A stretch of 64,000 nt of DNA from Bifidobacterium breve (GTDB lineage Bacteria; Actinomycetota; Actinomycetes; Nanopelagicales; Nanopelagicaceae). A program made the translations under genes and the position numbers. The DNA is taken from assembly GCA_945889195.1 (NCBI GenBank), contig CAMDBB010000004.1, positions 1 to 64,000 on the forward strand, read 5' to 3'. The notes beneath the pieces were generated by a model that searched no databases, was not told where the DNA came from, and saw only the letters and a program-made list of their open reading frames with translations. Below, piece after piece: positions 56,075 through 63,902 of this stretch; the stretch's first letter is position 1; every line of letters starts with the position of its first letter.

Positions 56075-57069
56075 CGATCGAGCAGGTTCTGCTTTGGATC
56101 ATAAGGTGAACCATTACGGCGCTTAGCAATTGCGCTCAGCGCTTCAAGAACAACGCGGTTAGCCAAGATGGCGGTGATATCCGCGCTATCAAATGCGGGA
56201 GCAACTTCAACAACATCGATTCCAACAACGGGAAGTTCAAGGCAGATACGGCGCACGGCCTCTAGAAGTTCGCGTGATGTCATGCCGCCAGGTTCTGGAG
56301 TTCCGGTTCCTGGCGCCATTCCAGGATCAACCACATCGATATCAACAGATAAGAAGACACCGTCGCAACCATCGGTAAGCGTTGCAAATGACTCATCGAG
56401 AACCTCTTTAAGTCCACGGTGATGGATTTCAGTCATTTCATAGGAGCGCATACCTTGATCGCGCATCCACGCCAAAGTCTTGTTATCTGGCCAGTATCCG
56501 CGCAAGCCAAGCTGCAAGAACTTATCGCCACGAACATAACCTTCATCAATTAAGCGGCGCATAGGTGTGCCATGACCGACAAGTGCACCCCATTGGTCTT
56601 CGCCGGTATCGGCGTGCGCATCAAAGTGAATCATCGAAACTTTGCCATGGCCTAAGTGATTGGCAATTCCGGCAACATCTGCAGATGCAATCGAGTGATC
56701 GCCACCGAGCACAACTGCGATAGCGCCCGCACGTGAAATCTTTTCGGTTGCTTCGCGCAACACTGCAAGGGATGCCACTAAATCTCCACCTGGCATTAAT
56801 AGGTCGCCGGCATCAAAGACCTTAAGATCCTTCAAACCATCTGTGCGTAGCGCAAGATGGGGGCGTTCACCATCATGCGGCAGATAGTCGCCACCACGAA
56901 TTGCTTGTGGACCAAATTTTGCACCTGATCGATGTGATGTTCCGCTATCGATTGGCGCACCGACGATGATGACATCGGCGCCTTGATAGCTCTTAGGATC
57001 ATCTAAATCGCAGGCAGGAATACCAAGAAAGGTAAATGCTGGTCCATACATATTGCCGTGGTTAACCAT
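56071..57069 (-). CDS. Ureohydrolase (agmatinase / guanidino-acid hydrolase family)
   Basis: A 332-residue manganese enzyme releasing urea from guanidino compounds. The three metal motifs are intact: VVLGGDHSIA, IHFDAHADTGED and SVDIDVVDPGMAPG. The N-terminal GAPIDSGTSHRSGAKFGP is typical of agmatinase and guanidinobutyrase/guanidinopropionase types; arginase proper is less likely. Start ATG 57069 with TATCCT six bases upstream. It is divergent from the epimerase gene across 54 bp. Substrate undetermined. Confidence 0.9.
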   Translation of the reverse strand: MVNHGNMYGPAFTFLGIPACDLDDPKSYQGADVIIVGAPIDSGTSHRSGAKFGPQAIRGGDYLPHDGERPHLALRTDGLKDLKVFDAGDLLMPGGDLVASLAVLREATEKISRAGAIAVVLGGDHSIASADVAGIANHLGHGKVSMIHFDAHADTGEDQWGALVGHGTPMRRLIDEGYVRGDKFLQLGLRGYWPDNKTLAWMRDQGMRSYEMTEIHHRGLKEVLDESFATLTDGCDGVFLSVDIDVVDPGMAPGTGTPEPGGMTSRELLEAVRRICLELPVVGIDVVEVAPAFDSADITAILANRVVLEALSAIAKRRNGSPYDPKQNLLDR

Positions 57070-57081
57070 GGCTTAAGGATA
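57070..57081 (-). promoter_or_regulatory. Leaderless promoter of the ureohydrolase gene
   Basis: On the reverse strand TATCCT, TAAGCC, then ATG at 57069. Confidence 0.6.
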
Positions 57082-57111
57082 GAGCCCCATTGCTAAGAAT
57101 TATCCGCGCGC

Positions 57112-57123
57112 TAGGGTTGGGAT
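57112..57123 (+). promoter_or_regulatory. Leaderless promoter of the epimerase-DUF305 pair
   Basis: TAGGGT, six bases (TGGGAT), then ATG at 57124. Confidence 0.6.
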
Positions 57124-58086
57124 ATGGCAAAGATTGCAATTACAGGTTCAAATGGCTTTGTCGGTGGAAATATCGCAAAGGTCTTACAGCTAGCCGGCCA
57201 TGAAGTAATTGGTTTAGTACGTAGCCCCCAGCAGAACCCGCTTCCTTGGGCCACAACAGTGGTTGATTTGGCGAGCATCGATTCGATTGCAGCAGCGTTA
57301 CACGGCTGCGATGCAGTTGTTCATAGCGCGATCGCCAATGACTTTAATCGTCTGCAAGAAGATCGCCCCTTTGCCTATGACTCATATGTTGCGCTGACAC
57401 AACGAGTTACTCATGCGGCTAACCGCGCAGGCGCACAGATTGTCTATGTCTCATCCGGTTGGGTTATGGATGGCACTACCCATATGACCCCCGAAACAGA
57501 TTGCGGTAACCCCGTTAACTTCTATGGAGTTCTCAAAGCGTTGAGTGAACAAGTCATCCGCGACTTAGCTCCTGATACCGGAGCCATTGCACGTATTGAA
57601 GGAGTGATGGGAATTCACCAAACGCAGCCTGCCGGCCCGCGCACTCAAGATGTTGGCTTCGGTTACTTTGTTACATCCCTTGTTACTGACCTGCGAGCTG
57701 GCAAGACATTTACCGTCTTTGGGGGAGAGCGCGTTAACAAAGTGACCGCGCCCAGCAACGCCGCAGAATCAAGTGCTCAGATCGAACGCATCATTTCGCG
57801 CAAGGCTGCTGGCACATTTCACTTGGTTCCAGATGATGCAGTCAACCGCATGCAATATGCCCGCCTTGTCTGTGATGTCTTTGACCTTGATGCATCTCTA
57901 CTTCGTGAGGCAGATCCAACCCCAGACCAACTCTTTCCAGGAGCCGTACCGGTTGATACATCTTTATCTAACGTTTCCACCAAGAAAGCGCTGGGGTTGG
58001 GCGCTATCTCCACGCGGGATTTACTGGTCGCCCTGCGCACCGAACTGGATACAGGTAACATCACATTTATCACTCAGCCTGAATAA
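57124..58086 (+). CDS. NAD(P)-dependent epimerase/dehydratase family protein
   Basis: A 320-residue extended SDR. The Rossmann loop is ITGSNGFVGGNIAKVL (6-21), followed by DAVVHSAIA and a proposed Ser/Tyr-Lys active site at YVSSGWVMDG and NFYGVLKALSEQ (YxxxK). A nucleotide-sugar epimerase, reductase or lactone-forming enzyme are all possible. It is followed after 15 nt by the DUF305 gene, which has its own Shine-Dalgarno (AAGGAG), so the two are likely co-transcribed. Confidence 0.85.
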   Translation: MAKIAITGSNGFVGGNIAKVLQLAGHEVIGLVRSPQQNPLPWATTVVDLASIDSIAAALHGCDAVVHSAIANDFNRLQEDRPFAYDSYVALTQRVTHAANRAGAQIVYVSSGWVMDGTTHMTPETDCGNPVNFYGVLKALSEQVIRDLAPDTGAIARIEGVMGIHQTQPAGPRTQDVGFGYFVTSLVTDLRAGKTFTVFGGERVNKVTAPSNAAESSAQIERIISRKAAGTFHLVPDDAVNRMQYARLVCDVFDLDASLLREADPTPDQLFPGAVPVDTSLSNVSTKKALGLGAISTRDLLVALRTELDTGNITFITQPE

Positions 58087-58101
58087 CCTAAGGAGCGCAC
58101 C

Positions 58102-58713
58102 ATGCAGATCAATATCGATCGCAAAACTCGCGTACTACTAGGCGTTATCGTGCTGCTTGCAGCAGCTGTCGTCAGCCTTTCCATTAATCGCAGCGATACC
58201 AACGAGATGGGCAACGCATCAGGCCATATGGGCCACGGCTCAAGTAGTTCAACAAATCCAAACTACACAGGCGCCGACATCATGTTTTTGCAGATGATGA
58301 TTCCTCACCACCAGCAGGCAATTGATATTTCAAACCTAGCCATGAAGGCATCACAGGATGCTGAATTGATTGAACTTGCCAAGATTATTGCGCGCGATCA
58401 AGCTGCAGAGATTAAGCAGATGAAGGTTTGGCTTTCAGATGCCGGAGCCAGTGAAGATATGGGCCATTCCATGGATGGAATGGGCGGAATGCTCAACGAT
58501 GACGAACTTGCTGCGCTCAGTGCAGCCACCGGTAAAGAGTTTGATGTTTTATGGCTCAAAGGAATGACTGAGCACCATGATGGTGCAATCCATATGACTC
58601 AGATGATTGAAGATGCTCAAAATGCAGATATCAAGGCATTTGGCACCAAAGTCATCAAAGATCAATCAGAACAAATTGCTCAGATGAAGAAGATGTTGGC
58701 TCGCCTCTCGTAG
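58102..58713 (+). CDS. DUF305 exported/membrane-anchored protein
   Basis: A 203-residue protein with an N-terminal anchor (VLLGVIVLLAAAVVSLSI, about 12-29), a Met/His-rich linker (MGNASGHMGHGSSSS) and two DUF305 repeats with MMIPHHQQAIDIS and MTEHHDGAIHMTQMI. The family forms ferritin-like four-helix bundles with exposed His pairs and is frequently found next to copper-handling genes. A metal-binding role outside the membrane is inferred. It abuts a convergent small gene without a gap. Confidence 0.87.
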   Translation: MQINIDRKTRVLLGVIVLLAAAVVSLSINRSDTNEMGNASGHMGHGSSSSTNPNYTGADIMFLQMMIPHHQQAIDISNLAMKASQDAELIELAKIIARDQAAEIKQMKVWLSDAGASEDMGHSMDGMGGMLNDDELAALSAATGKEFDVLWLKGMTEHHDGAIHMTQMIEDAQNADIKAFGTKVIKDQSEQIAQMKKMLARLS

Positions 58714-59061
58714 TTAAGGCAGCTGCACAACTTTCTTCACAATATCTTCGGCTGTTGCGCTACCCCCAAGTTCGATACCGACATTGGTAGAGAACCCACG
58801 CAACGTTGCTTCAGATAGGACCACCATCTGAGCTGCGATATCCGTCATCCAATACAACGCACCAGCTCCTACTTGTTGATACAACTCTTCCGCCCTATTG
58901 AGTGCGTCATCGCTAAATTTCTCAGCGCCCAGACGATCTTGTTCGAGGACCCACAACAAGTAATTGCGGATATCGGATGCATCTTGGCGCACCTGCTGAT
59001 GGCGATCGAGAATGTCGCTTAGTTCTCGCTCAATAGCCACGTTGCGAAACCACTTAAACAT
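58714..59061 (-). CDS. Hypothetical helical protein
   Basis: About 115 residues from the ATG at 59061 (MFKWFRNVAIERELSDIL), chosen because a GGGGG tract lies about seven bases upstream; the frame stays open to 59133 without homology cues. It is predicted mostly helical and cytoplasmic, with heptad-like stretches (ILDRHQQVRQDASDIRNYLL). No family recognised. It is convergent to DUF305 with no intervening bases. Confidence 0.55.
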   Translation of the reverse strand: MFKWFRNVAIERELSDILDRHQQVRQDASDIRNYLLWVLEQDRLGAEKFSDDALNRAEELYQQVGAGALYWMTDIAAQMVVLSEATLRGFSTNVGIELGGSATAEDIVKKVVQLP

Positions 59062-59181
59062 TTGTACCCCCAGATTCCTATAGGAAGAATATGTAGAGCC
59101 TCTGACATGAGAAGTGTGTGAGTTAGGAGGCATTTACGCGTGGCTTTGCTTGCTAAACGAGTCTAAATCGTGCGTCATTGC

Positions 59182-59193
59182 TAATCTTTCCTC
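59182..59193 (+). promoter_or_regulatory. Leaderless promoter of the His-rich membrane protein gene
   Basis: TAATCT, six bases (TTCCTC), then ATG at 59194. Confidence 0.55.
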
Positions 59194-59556
59194 ATGTTCA
59201 CATCGAAACAAGGGGTAGCCAGGGCCGCGAGTGCCATTGTGCTGCTCATCTCCTTGATTTCGACAGGGATGGTTGTAGCCCACCAGTGCCACCAGGCATC
59301 GACACAAGTAGCCACCCATGCGCACCACGACGAACCGACTAGTTCGGCAACACCCAACTCTTCACTGCTGACCGATATTTGTATCGGTGTCACTTTTTTG
59401 GTTCTTCTCATTGGAGGCAAGTTTTGGCTGCGCAAGAGAGTCTCCAGCTGGCTGGCGCAAGCAGTTAGCCAGATAAAAGACTTACGACGTTTTGTAAAGC
59501 CACCGAACTTAGTTTTAGCTTTAACTCTTCCACAGCTCGGTATTTCCCGCATTTAA
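59194..59556 (+). CDS. Small membrane protein with His-rich extracytoplasmic loop
   Basis: A 120-residue protein with two membrane segments (AASAIVLLISLISTGMVVA and LTDICIGVTFLVLLIGGKFW) separated by a loop rich in His: HQCHQASTQVATHAHHDE, with one Cys. The C-terminal ~45 residues are basic and cytoplasmic. Layout resembles small metal-associated membrane proteins found near DUF305 in actinobacteria (DUF2946/DUF6153-like), but I cannot assign a family with certainty. Its position between DUF305 and the exported cluster supports a metal-related role. Own leaderless promoter. Confidence 0.65.
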   Translation: MFTSKQGVARAASAIVLLISLISTGMVVAHQCHQASTQVATHAHHDEPTSSATPNSSLLTDICIGVTFLVLLIGGKFWLRKRVSSWLAQAVSQIKDLRRFVKPPNLVLALTLPQLGISRI

Positions 59557-59601
59557 ATCTTCTCGCTGTCCATTTCATAATGACACGAGAAGAGGAAACT
59601 T

Positions 59602-60597
59602 TTGAGGAAATTACTTTTTATTTTTGTTCTGTATCTTGGTTTAACGCCATACGTGAGTTCAGCTGCTCCAACCCTTGAAACTGCACAACGCCAAGTCGAT
59701 CGTCTGCGCACGGTTGCGGCAGAGAAGTTTGAGGCAGCCAACGATGCCACAATCAGGATTCGAAGCCTTGAACGAGAGACCGCGGCACTTGAGCAGCAAG
59801 AGGCAAAACTCCAAAAAGAATTGCAGGCCGCTAATCGCGCACTGGCACAGTTAGCCATCGCCGAATACAAATCTAGTGGTTTTGGTGAGACATTTGGATT
59901 GCTCTTTTCATCTGATCCAACGAAATATTTGTCGGATGCAGGTACGTTGGACGTGATTTCCCGAAACTATGCAAAAAAGCAGCGAGAATTTGCCACCACC
60001 AAACTCAAAGTTGAAGCCTCCCAGTTTGTCATCTCAGACCGAACCACACTTCTGAAAGCGGAGAGAATCAAGCTCAATCGTGAGGTGGCTCAAGCACAGA
60101 GCGCCCTTGCGAAAGCGGAGAAAATCTTGAAGACCTTGAAGAGAGAGGATCGCGAAAGATTAGCAAGACTCGAAGCAGAGCGTGAGAACAAGATTCTTGA
60201 TGAATCAAAAAAGTACGCAGCAAGCTACAAAGGGGATAACACCCGCGGTTCAATCGCGTTGAAATATGCCCTTAAGCAAGTGGGAGATGTTTATGTGTGG
60301 GCAGCTGCGGGCCCAACGAAATGGGACTGTTCAGGCTTAACCATGCGAGCTTTCCAGCAAGCTGGAGTTTCTCTGCCTCATTCATCACGTATCCAAGTCA
60401 AATATGGAAAATCAGTCTCATTCAGCGCTGTAAAGCCTGGCGATCTTCTCTTCTTCGGTAACCCGATCAGCCATGTCTCTATCTATATGGGTGGGGGCAA
60501 AATGGTTCAAGCCCCACGACCAGGCAAGCGTGTTGAAGTCATTACCTTTACTAAAAGATTTGGCGCCAAACCCTTCGTTGCCGCAAGGAGGCTCTAA
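59602..60597 (+). CDS. Secreted NlpC/P60 peptidoglycan hydrolase with coiled coil (first of two)
   Basis: 331 residues starting at TTG 59602 after GAAGAGGAA. Signal peptide (LLFIFVLYLGLTPYVSSAA), then a long coiled coil (about 25-200) as in RipA-type regulators of activity, then a C-terminal NlpC/P60 domain: nucleophile Cys243 (WDCSGLTMRAF), His291 (ISHVSIYMGGG). Such enzymes cut the D-Glu to diaminopimelate bond in stem peptides, for instance in daughter-cell separation. Its stop overlaps the start of the paralogous next gene (TAATG). Confidence 0.9.
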   Translation: MRKLLFIFVLYLGLTPYVSSAAPTLETAQRQVDRLRTVAAEKFEAANDATIRIRSLERETAALEQQEAKLQKELQAANRALAQLAIAEYKSSGFGETFGLLFSSDPTKYLSDAGTLDVISRNYAKKQREFATTKLKVEASQFVISDRTTLLKAERIKLNREVAQAQSALAKAEKILKTLKREDRERLARLEAERENKILDESKKYAASYKGDNTRGSIALKYALKQVGDVYVWAAAGPTKWDCSGLTMRAFQQAGVSLPHSSRIQVKYGKSVSFSAVKPGDLLFFGNPISHVSIYMGGGKMVQAPRPGKRVEVITFTKRFGAKPFVAARRL

Positions 60598-61799
60598 TGA
60601 TTCGCCGCGGAAGTTTATTCCTTGCCGTTTTACTGACTCTTCAAACTGGGATGTCAGGAGCTCTTGCTGCCAACCATAAACCAACTCTCGCCCAAATCGA
60701 AGCTGCGAAAAAAGAAGAATTGGCAAAAAAGAAGGTAGCCGATGCAGCAATGCAACGTCTACTTAAAGCTCGAGGGGATTTGAAGAAGTTGACTGCGTTG
60801 GCAAATCAAGCTCAAGCTAGATTTCTGAGCGCACAGAACGAATTGGTAAAAGCTACTGCAGTTGCCAACAAAGCAGCCGCTGATTATCAAGAAGCTGTAG
60901 CTGCAGTTGCGTTCACGCATCGAGAAATTGGAAAGCTCGCAATCAATGCTTACACCTCAGGTGGCGGCCTGACAGATATTGAAGCCCTTTTATCTGCCAG
61001 CGGCCCTCAGGAAATGATTGATCGTCTTAACACCTTGGAAAATCTTGGCTCTGGGAACAAGACAGCGCTCAAGCGCTTTAAGGCAGCTGAGGAGATTGCT
61101 CAAGAAGCAAAGGCCGAGGCTGAAATAGCTAAGGAAGCACAGCGGGTTGTCACCCTGAAGGTTGCAGCAGCCAAGAAAGAAGCTGATGATGCTAAAGCTG
61201 AACAACAGAAGGAGGTAGACAAGCTTCAAGCGGTACAAGATAAGTTGCAGCGAGACTTAGCTTCTGCGAAAAAGGTTCGAATCACTCTTGAGCAACGGCG
61301 ACAACTGGCGATTTTGGAAGAAACTCGCGCCAATGAAGCAAGCAAGGTCAAAAATCAATCAAGGGTCTGGAAAGCTGGCGGGCCTACAGGTAAGAGCACT
61401 TCACGGACTACAGAGGCTCAACGTTTACAAGCAGTTGAGTTCGCCAAGAAGCAAGTACTCGCTCGAAAACCTTATGTTTGGGGAAATGAAGGACCCAACT
61501 CCTTCGATTGTTCAGGGCTTGTCTATGCAGCATACAAATCAGCAGGGCTTGGTTGGCCCATCTGGGATCGTCTCAATTCAGGTTTGTACTACACATACAC
61601 AAAGCAGATTCCACTTTCAGAAATGCAACCAGGCGATCTGACCTTCTATTCCTACAAAGGAACCATCAGCACTATTCACCACATGGGAATTTACGCTGGT
61701 GGGGGAATGATGTGGGAAGCGCGATCAACTAAAAGTGGGCTCCGATATTCAAGTATCTATAGCGTAGATGGTCTTATGCCATACGCGGGAAGAGTGTAG
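60597..61799 (+). CDS. Secreted NlpC/P60 peptidoglycan hydrolase with coiled coil (second of two)
   Basis: 400 residues. Signal peptide (FLAVLLTLQTGMSGALAA), coiled coil rich in Ala, Lys and Glu (about 30-250), and a C-terminal NlpC/P60 domain with Cys305 (FDCSGLVYAAY) and His362 (IHHMGIYAGGG). It is clearly paralogous to the preceding gene, and the tandem arrangement recalls ripA-ripB of mycobacteria, although here both copies carry the coiled coil. Translationally coupled to the first copy and 2 nt from the beta-propeller gene. Confidence 0.9.
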   Translation: MIRRGSLFLAVLLTLQTGMSGALAANHKPTLAQIEAAKKEELAKKKVADAAMQRLLKARGDLKKLTALANQAQARFLSAQNELVKATAVANKAAADYQEAVAAVAFTHREIGKLAINAYTSGGGLTDIEALLSASGPQEMIDRLNTLENLGSGNKTALKRFKAAEEIAQEAKAEAEIAKEAQRVVTLKVAAAKKEADDAKAEQQKEVDKLQAVQDKLQRDLASAKKVRITLEQRRQLAILEETRANEASKVKNQSRVWKAGGPTGKSTSRTTEAQRLQAVEFAKKQVLARKPYVWGNEGPNSFDCSGLVYAAYKSAGLGWPIWDRLNSGLYYTYTKQIPLSEMQPGDLTFYSYKGTISTIHHMGIYAGGGMMWEARSTKSGLRYSSIYSVDGLMPYAGRV

Positions 61800-61801
61800 A
61801 A

Positions 61802-62599
61802 ATGAAGAAAATAGCAATCGTAATTGCAATCCTGATTTCAATTCCACACGCAGCATTAGCATCAGGAGAGACAATAGGGTCCCTTTCGCATATTCATCAA
61901 GTGAAGGTACAAGGAAAGAAAATTCTTTTGGGTACCCATGAAGGTCTTTACCAATATATTGGTGCAGATAAAGTTTTACGAATGAGCCCTGAAGTATTTG
62001 ATGTAATGGGATTGAGTGTCGATGGAAGAAGGATTTATGCCAGTGGACATCCTGGCCCAGGTTCAAAGTTTCCTGAGCCTGTGGGATTAGTGCTTTCAAC
62101 AAATGGGGGCAAAGACTGGAAGATGGTCTCTCTGCAAGGCACAGTAGATTTTCACCTCTTAGAAAGTAGTGGCTCTGAACTTTACGGAGCTGACTCTCAG
62201 AGTGGAGACTTGTTGTACTCCAGTGACCTGGGCAAACGTTGGGCTAGCCGGGGTAAAAATACTTTTTCCGACATTGCGCTTAATCCTGCTGGAAAAGGAG
62301 ATGCGCTTGCACTGAGCCAAGGGAAGTTATTCGGGACAAAAGATAGTTTCAAAACGAGTTCTGCAATTCCACTAAAGATTCAATTGACACAAATTGAATG
62401 GAACTCAAAGAGGCTAGTGGCAAGTTCTGGAGCGAATCTCTTGATCTCCTCTGACATGGGACGCACTTGGAAAAAGCAGTATTCCTTTAAGAATCCGATT
62501 GGAATTTTGGCTCACTCCAATGAGTTATTGGTCGCAGTTGTGGGTAGCCAGGTCTGGAAATCATCCAATGAGGGTCGCACCTTCGCGTTGGCGGAGTAA
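61802..62599 (+). CDS. Exported beta-propeller (BNR/sortilin-like repeat) protein
   Basis: 265 residues with a signal peptide (IAIVIAILISIPHAALASGE). BNR/Asp-box-like repeats are visible: LSTNGGKDWKMVSL, LYSSDLGKRWASRG, LISSDMGRTWKKQY and SSNEGRTFAL, giving a small propeller. The sequence looks like the F510_1955-type propeller family, which travels with DUF305 and copper genes in actinobacteria; glycosidase activity suggested by that family name is unproven. It is the third gene of the tight run starting at 59602. Confidence 0.75.
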   Translation: MKKIAIVIAILISIPHAALASGETIGSLSHIHQVKVQGKKILLGTHEGLYQYIGADKVLRMSPEVFDVMGLSVDGRRIYASGHPGPGSKFPEPVGLVLSTNGGKDWKMVSLQGTVDFHLLESSGSELYGADSQSGDLLYSSDLGKRWASRGKNTFSDIALNPAGKGDALALSQGKLFGTKDSFKTSSAIPLKIQLTQIEWNSKRLVASSGANLLISSDMGRTWKKQYSFKNPIGILAHSNELLVAVVGSQVWKSSNEGRTFALAE

Positions 62600-62630
62600 T
62601 TTTCGATGGGCACGAGCTGCTACTGCGTAT

Positions 62631-62642
62631 TAACCTAATTTC
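62631..62642 (+). promoter_or_regulatory. Leaderless promoter of the cytochrome-b5 fusion gene
   Basis: TAACCT, six bases (AATTTC), then ATG at 62643. Confidence 0.6.
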
Positions 62643-63488
62643 ATGCGCCGCACACTGATCGCCTCAATTGCTCTGGCCCTTGCCGCAACGTTGGCAGCAC
62701 CAGCATCTGCACATCAACCTGTCTTTCTACTTCCCACCGACACAACTCCTAACGCAGGACCACTGTTAGTCGATGGAACTGTCTCTTTTGCTATTCGCGC
62801 ATCCTTTACCAAGTCAGGTCAGAAGCAAGCATTTCGCGCAGCTCTCAAAGAGGGCGATATCTTGGAAGTGCAATATCTAATTATCGATAAGAAACCAGAG
62901 AAAGCTCTTAAGAACACTAAGTTACCGCAGCTTGTCATTACTTCTCCATTGGGCAAGAAATTTACGATGAAATTCACCGAACGCACCAAGTTCCTTGAAG
63001 AATACAGCCGCACAATGTATCTGTATCTCGGCCGATATTCCGCACCGGCTGAAGCTGGCATCTATCAATTTGTTGCAACTTCTCGTGCACGTGCTGCCAT
63101 CACTATTGCTGTTGGCTACCAGGAAATTCCTGGTCAAGTTCTGCGTGGTCCAGCATCTACACCACCCATGGCACAACCAACTCCGACTCCAGCAGCAGTT
63201 GCACCAACACCTAAGCCCTCACCAACTCCTGAACCAGAGATGACTACTCAAGCTGGTTACACAATGGCAAAGGTAAAAGAAAATAATTCAGCCGCTAGTT
63301 GCTGGTCTGTCATCAACGGCAACGTTTATAACCTGACTCAGTGGATCAACTCGCATCCTGGTGGACCATCTGTCATTCGCGGATTATGTGGAGTCGATGG
63401 CACATCGACATTTAATGGCAAGCACCGCGGTCAAAGTAACCCAACTTCAACTTTGGCTAGCTATCTACTTGGCCCACTTGCTAAGTAA
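62643..63488 (+). CDS. Exported protein with C-terminal cytochrome b5-like heme domain
   Basis: 281 residues. Signal peptide ending ASA|HQP at about residue 24; an unassigned ~135-residue domain (beta-rich, beginning HQPVFLLPTD); a Pro/Thr linker (TPTPAAVAPTPKPSPTPEPE); then a cytochrome b5 domain with the two heme ligands His238 (NSHPGG) and His261 (FNGKHRG), 23 residues apart as expected. Bacterial cytochrome b5 outside the cytoplasm is uncommon. It could pass electrons to a surface oxidoreductase. Own promoter. Confidence 0.82.
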   Translation: MRRTLIASIALALAATLAAPASAHQPVFLLPTDTTPNAGPLLVDGTVSFAIRASFTKSGQKQAFRAALKEGDILEVQYLIIDKKPEKALKNTKLPQLVITSPLGKKFTMKFTERTKFLEEYSRTMYLYLGRYSAPAEAGIYQFVATSRARAAITIAVGYQEIPGQVLRGPASTPPMAQPTPTPAAVAPTPKPSPTPEPEMTTQAGYTMAKVKENNSAASCWSVINGNVYNLTQWINSHPGGPSVIRGLCGVDGTSTFNGKHRGQSNPTSTLASYLLGPLAK

Positions 63489-63495
63489 TCTGCGC

Positions 63496-63508
63496 TAAAG
63501 TAAAAAAT
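63496..63508 (+). promoter_or_regulatory. Leaderless promoter of the DCC-family gene
   Basis: TAAAGT, seven bases, then GTG at 63509; supports the GTG start. Confidence 0.5.
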
Positions 63509-63868
63509 GTGAGCATCGACGAAGCAACTCTTATCTACGATGGCGATTGCCGTCTCTGTCAGGCAAGCGTTGATTGGCTCCGCCTCAAGCTAGATATTGC
63601 TGCCGTTCCTTTTCAACGCGCAAACCTGGAACGCTTTGGATTAACCCACGAAGAATGCGCCAAAGAGGTCATTGTTCACACAAGTCGCGCCACCCATCGC
63701 GGTGCAGCGGCCGTTGCATACTTACTGCGCGCACGAGGCAATGGCCTTGCATCCTTTGTCATCACAGCATCAGGTCCGCTTGGCCGGTACGGCTATCACT
63801 GGGTTGCTACTCACCGAAATTCGCTCGCCATTACGTTACTTACACGTTTTCTCGAGCGTCAGCGCTAG
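63509..63868 (+). CDS. DCC-family (DUF393) thiol-disulfide oxidoreductase-like protein
   Basis: A 119-residue protein with the name-giving motif in LIYDGDCRLCQASVDWL (Cys14, Cys17; a CxxC) and HRGAAAVAYLLRARG further on. The family has a thioredoxin-like fold; function is largely unknown. It starts at GTG. No signal peptide, so it should be cytoplasmic. It follows the exported heme protein by 20 nt but has its own promoter. Confidence 0.85.
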   Translation: MSIDEATLIYDGDCRLCQASVDWLRLKLDIAAVPFQRANLERFGLTHEECAKEVIVHTSRATHRGAAAVAYLLRARGNGLASFVITASGPLGRYGYHWVATHRNSLAITLLTRFLERQR

Positions 63869-63890
63869 TTTCAATCTCAAGTAAAAGACC

Positions 63891-63902
63891 TATCATCACA
63901 CC
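63891..63902 (+). promoter_or_regulatory. Leaderless promoter of the last SDR gene
   Basis: TATCAT, six bases (CACACC), then ATG at 63903. Confidence 0.55.
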
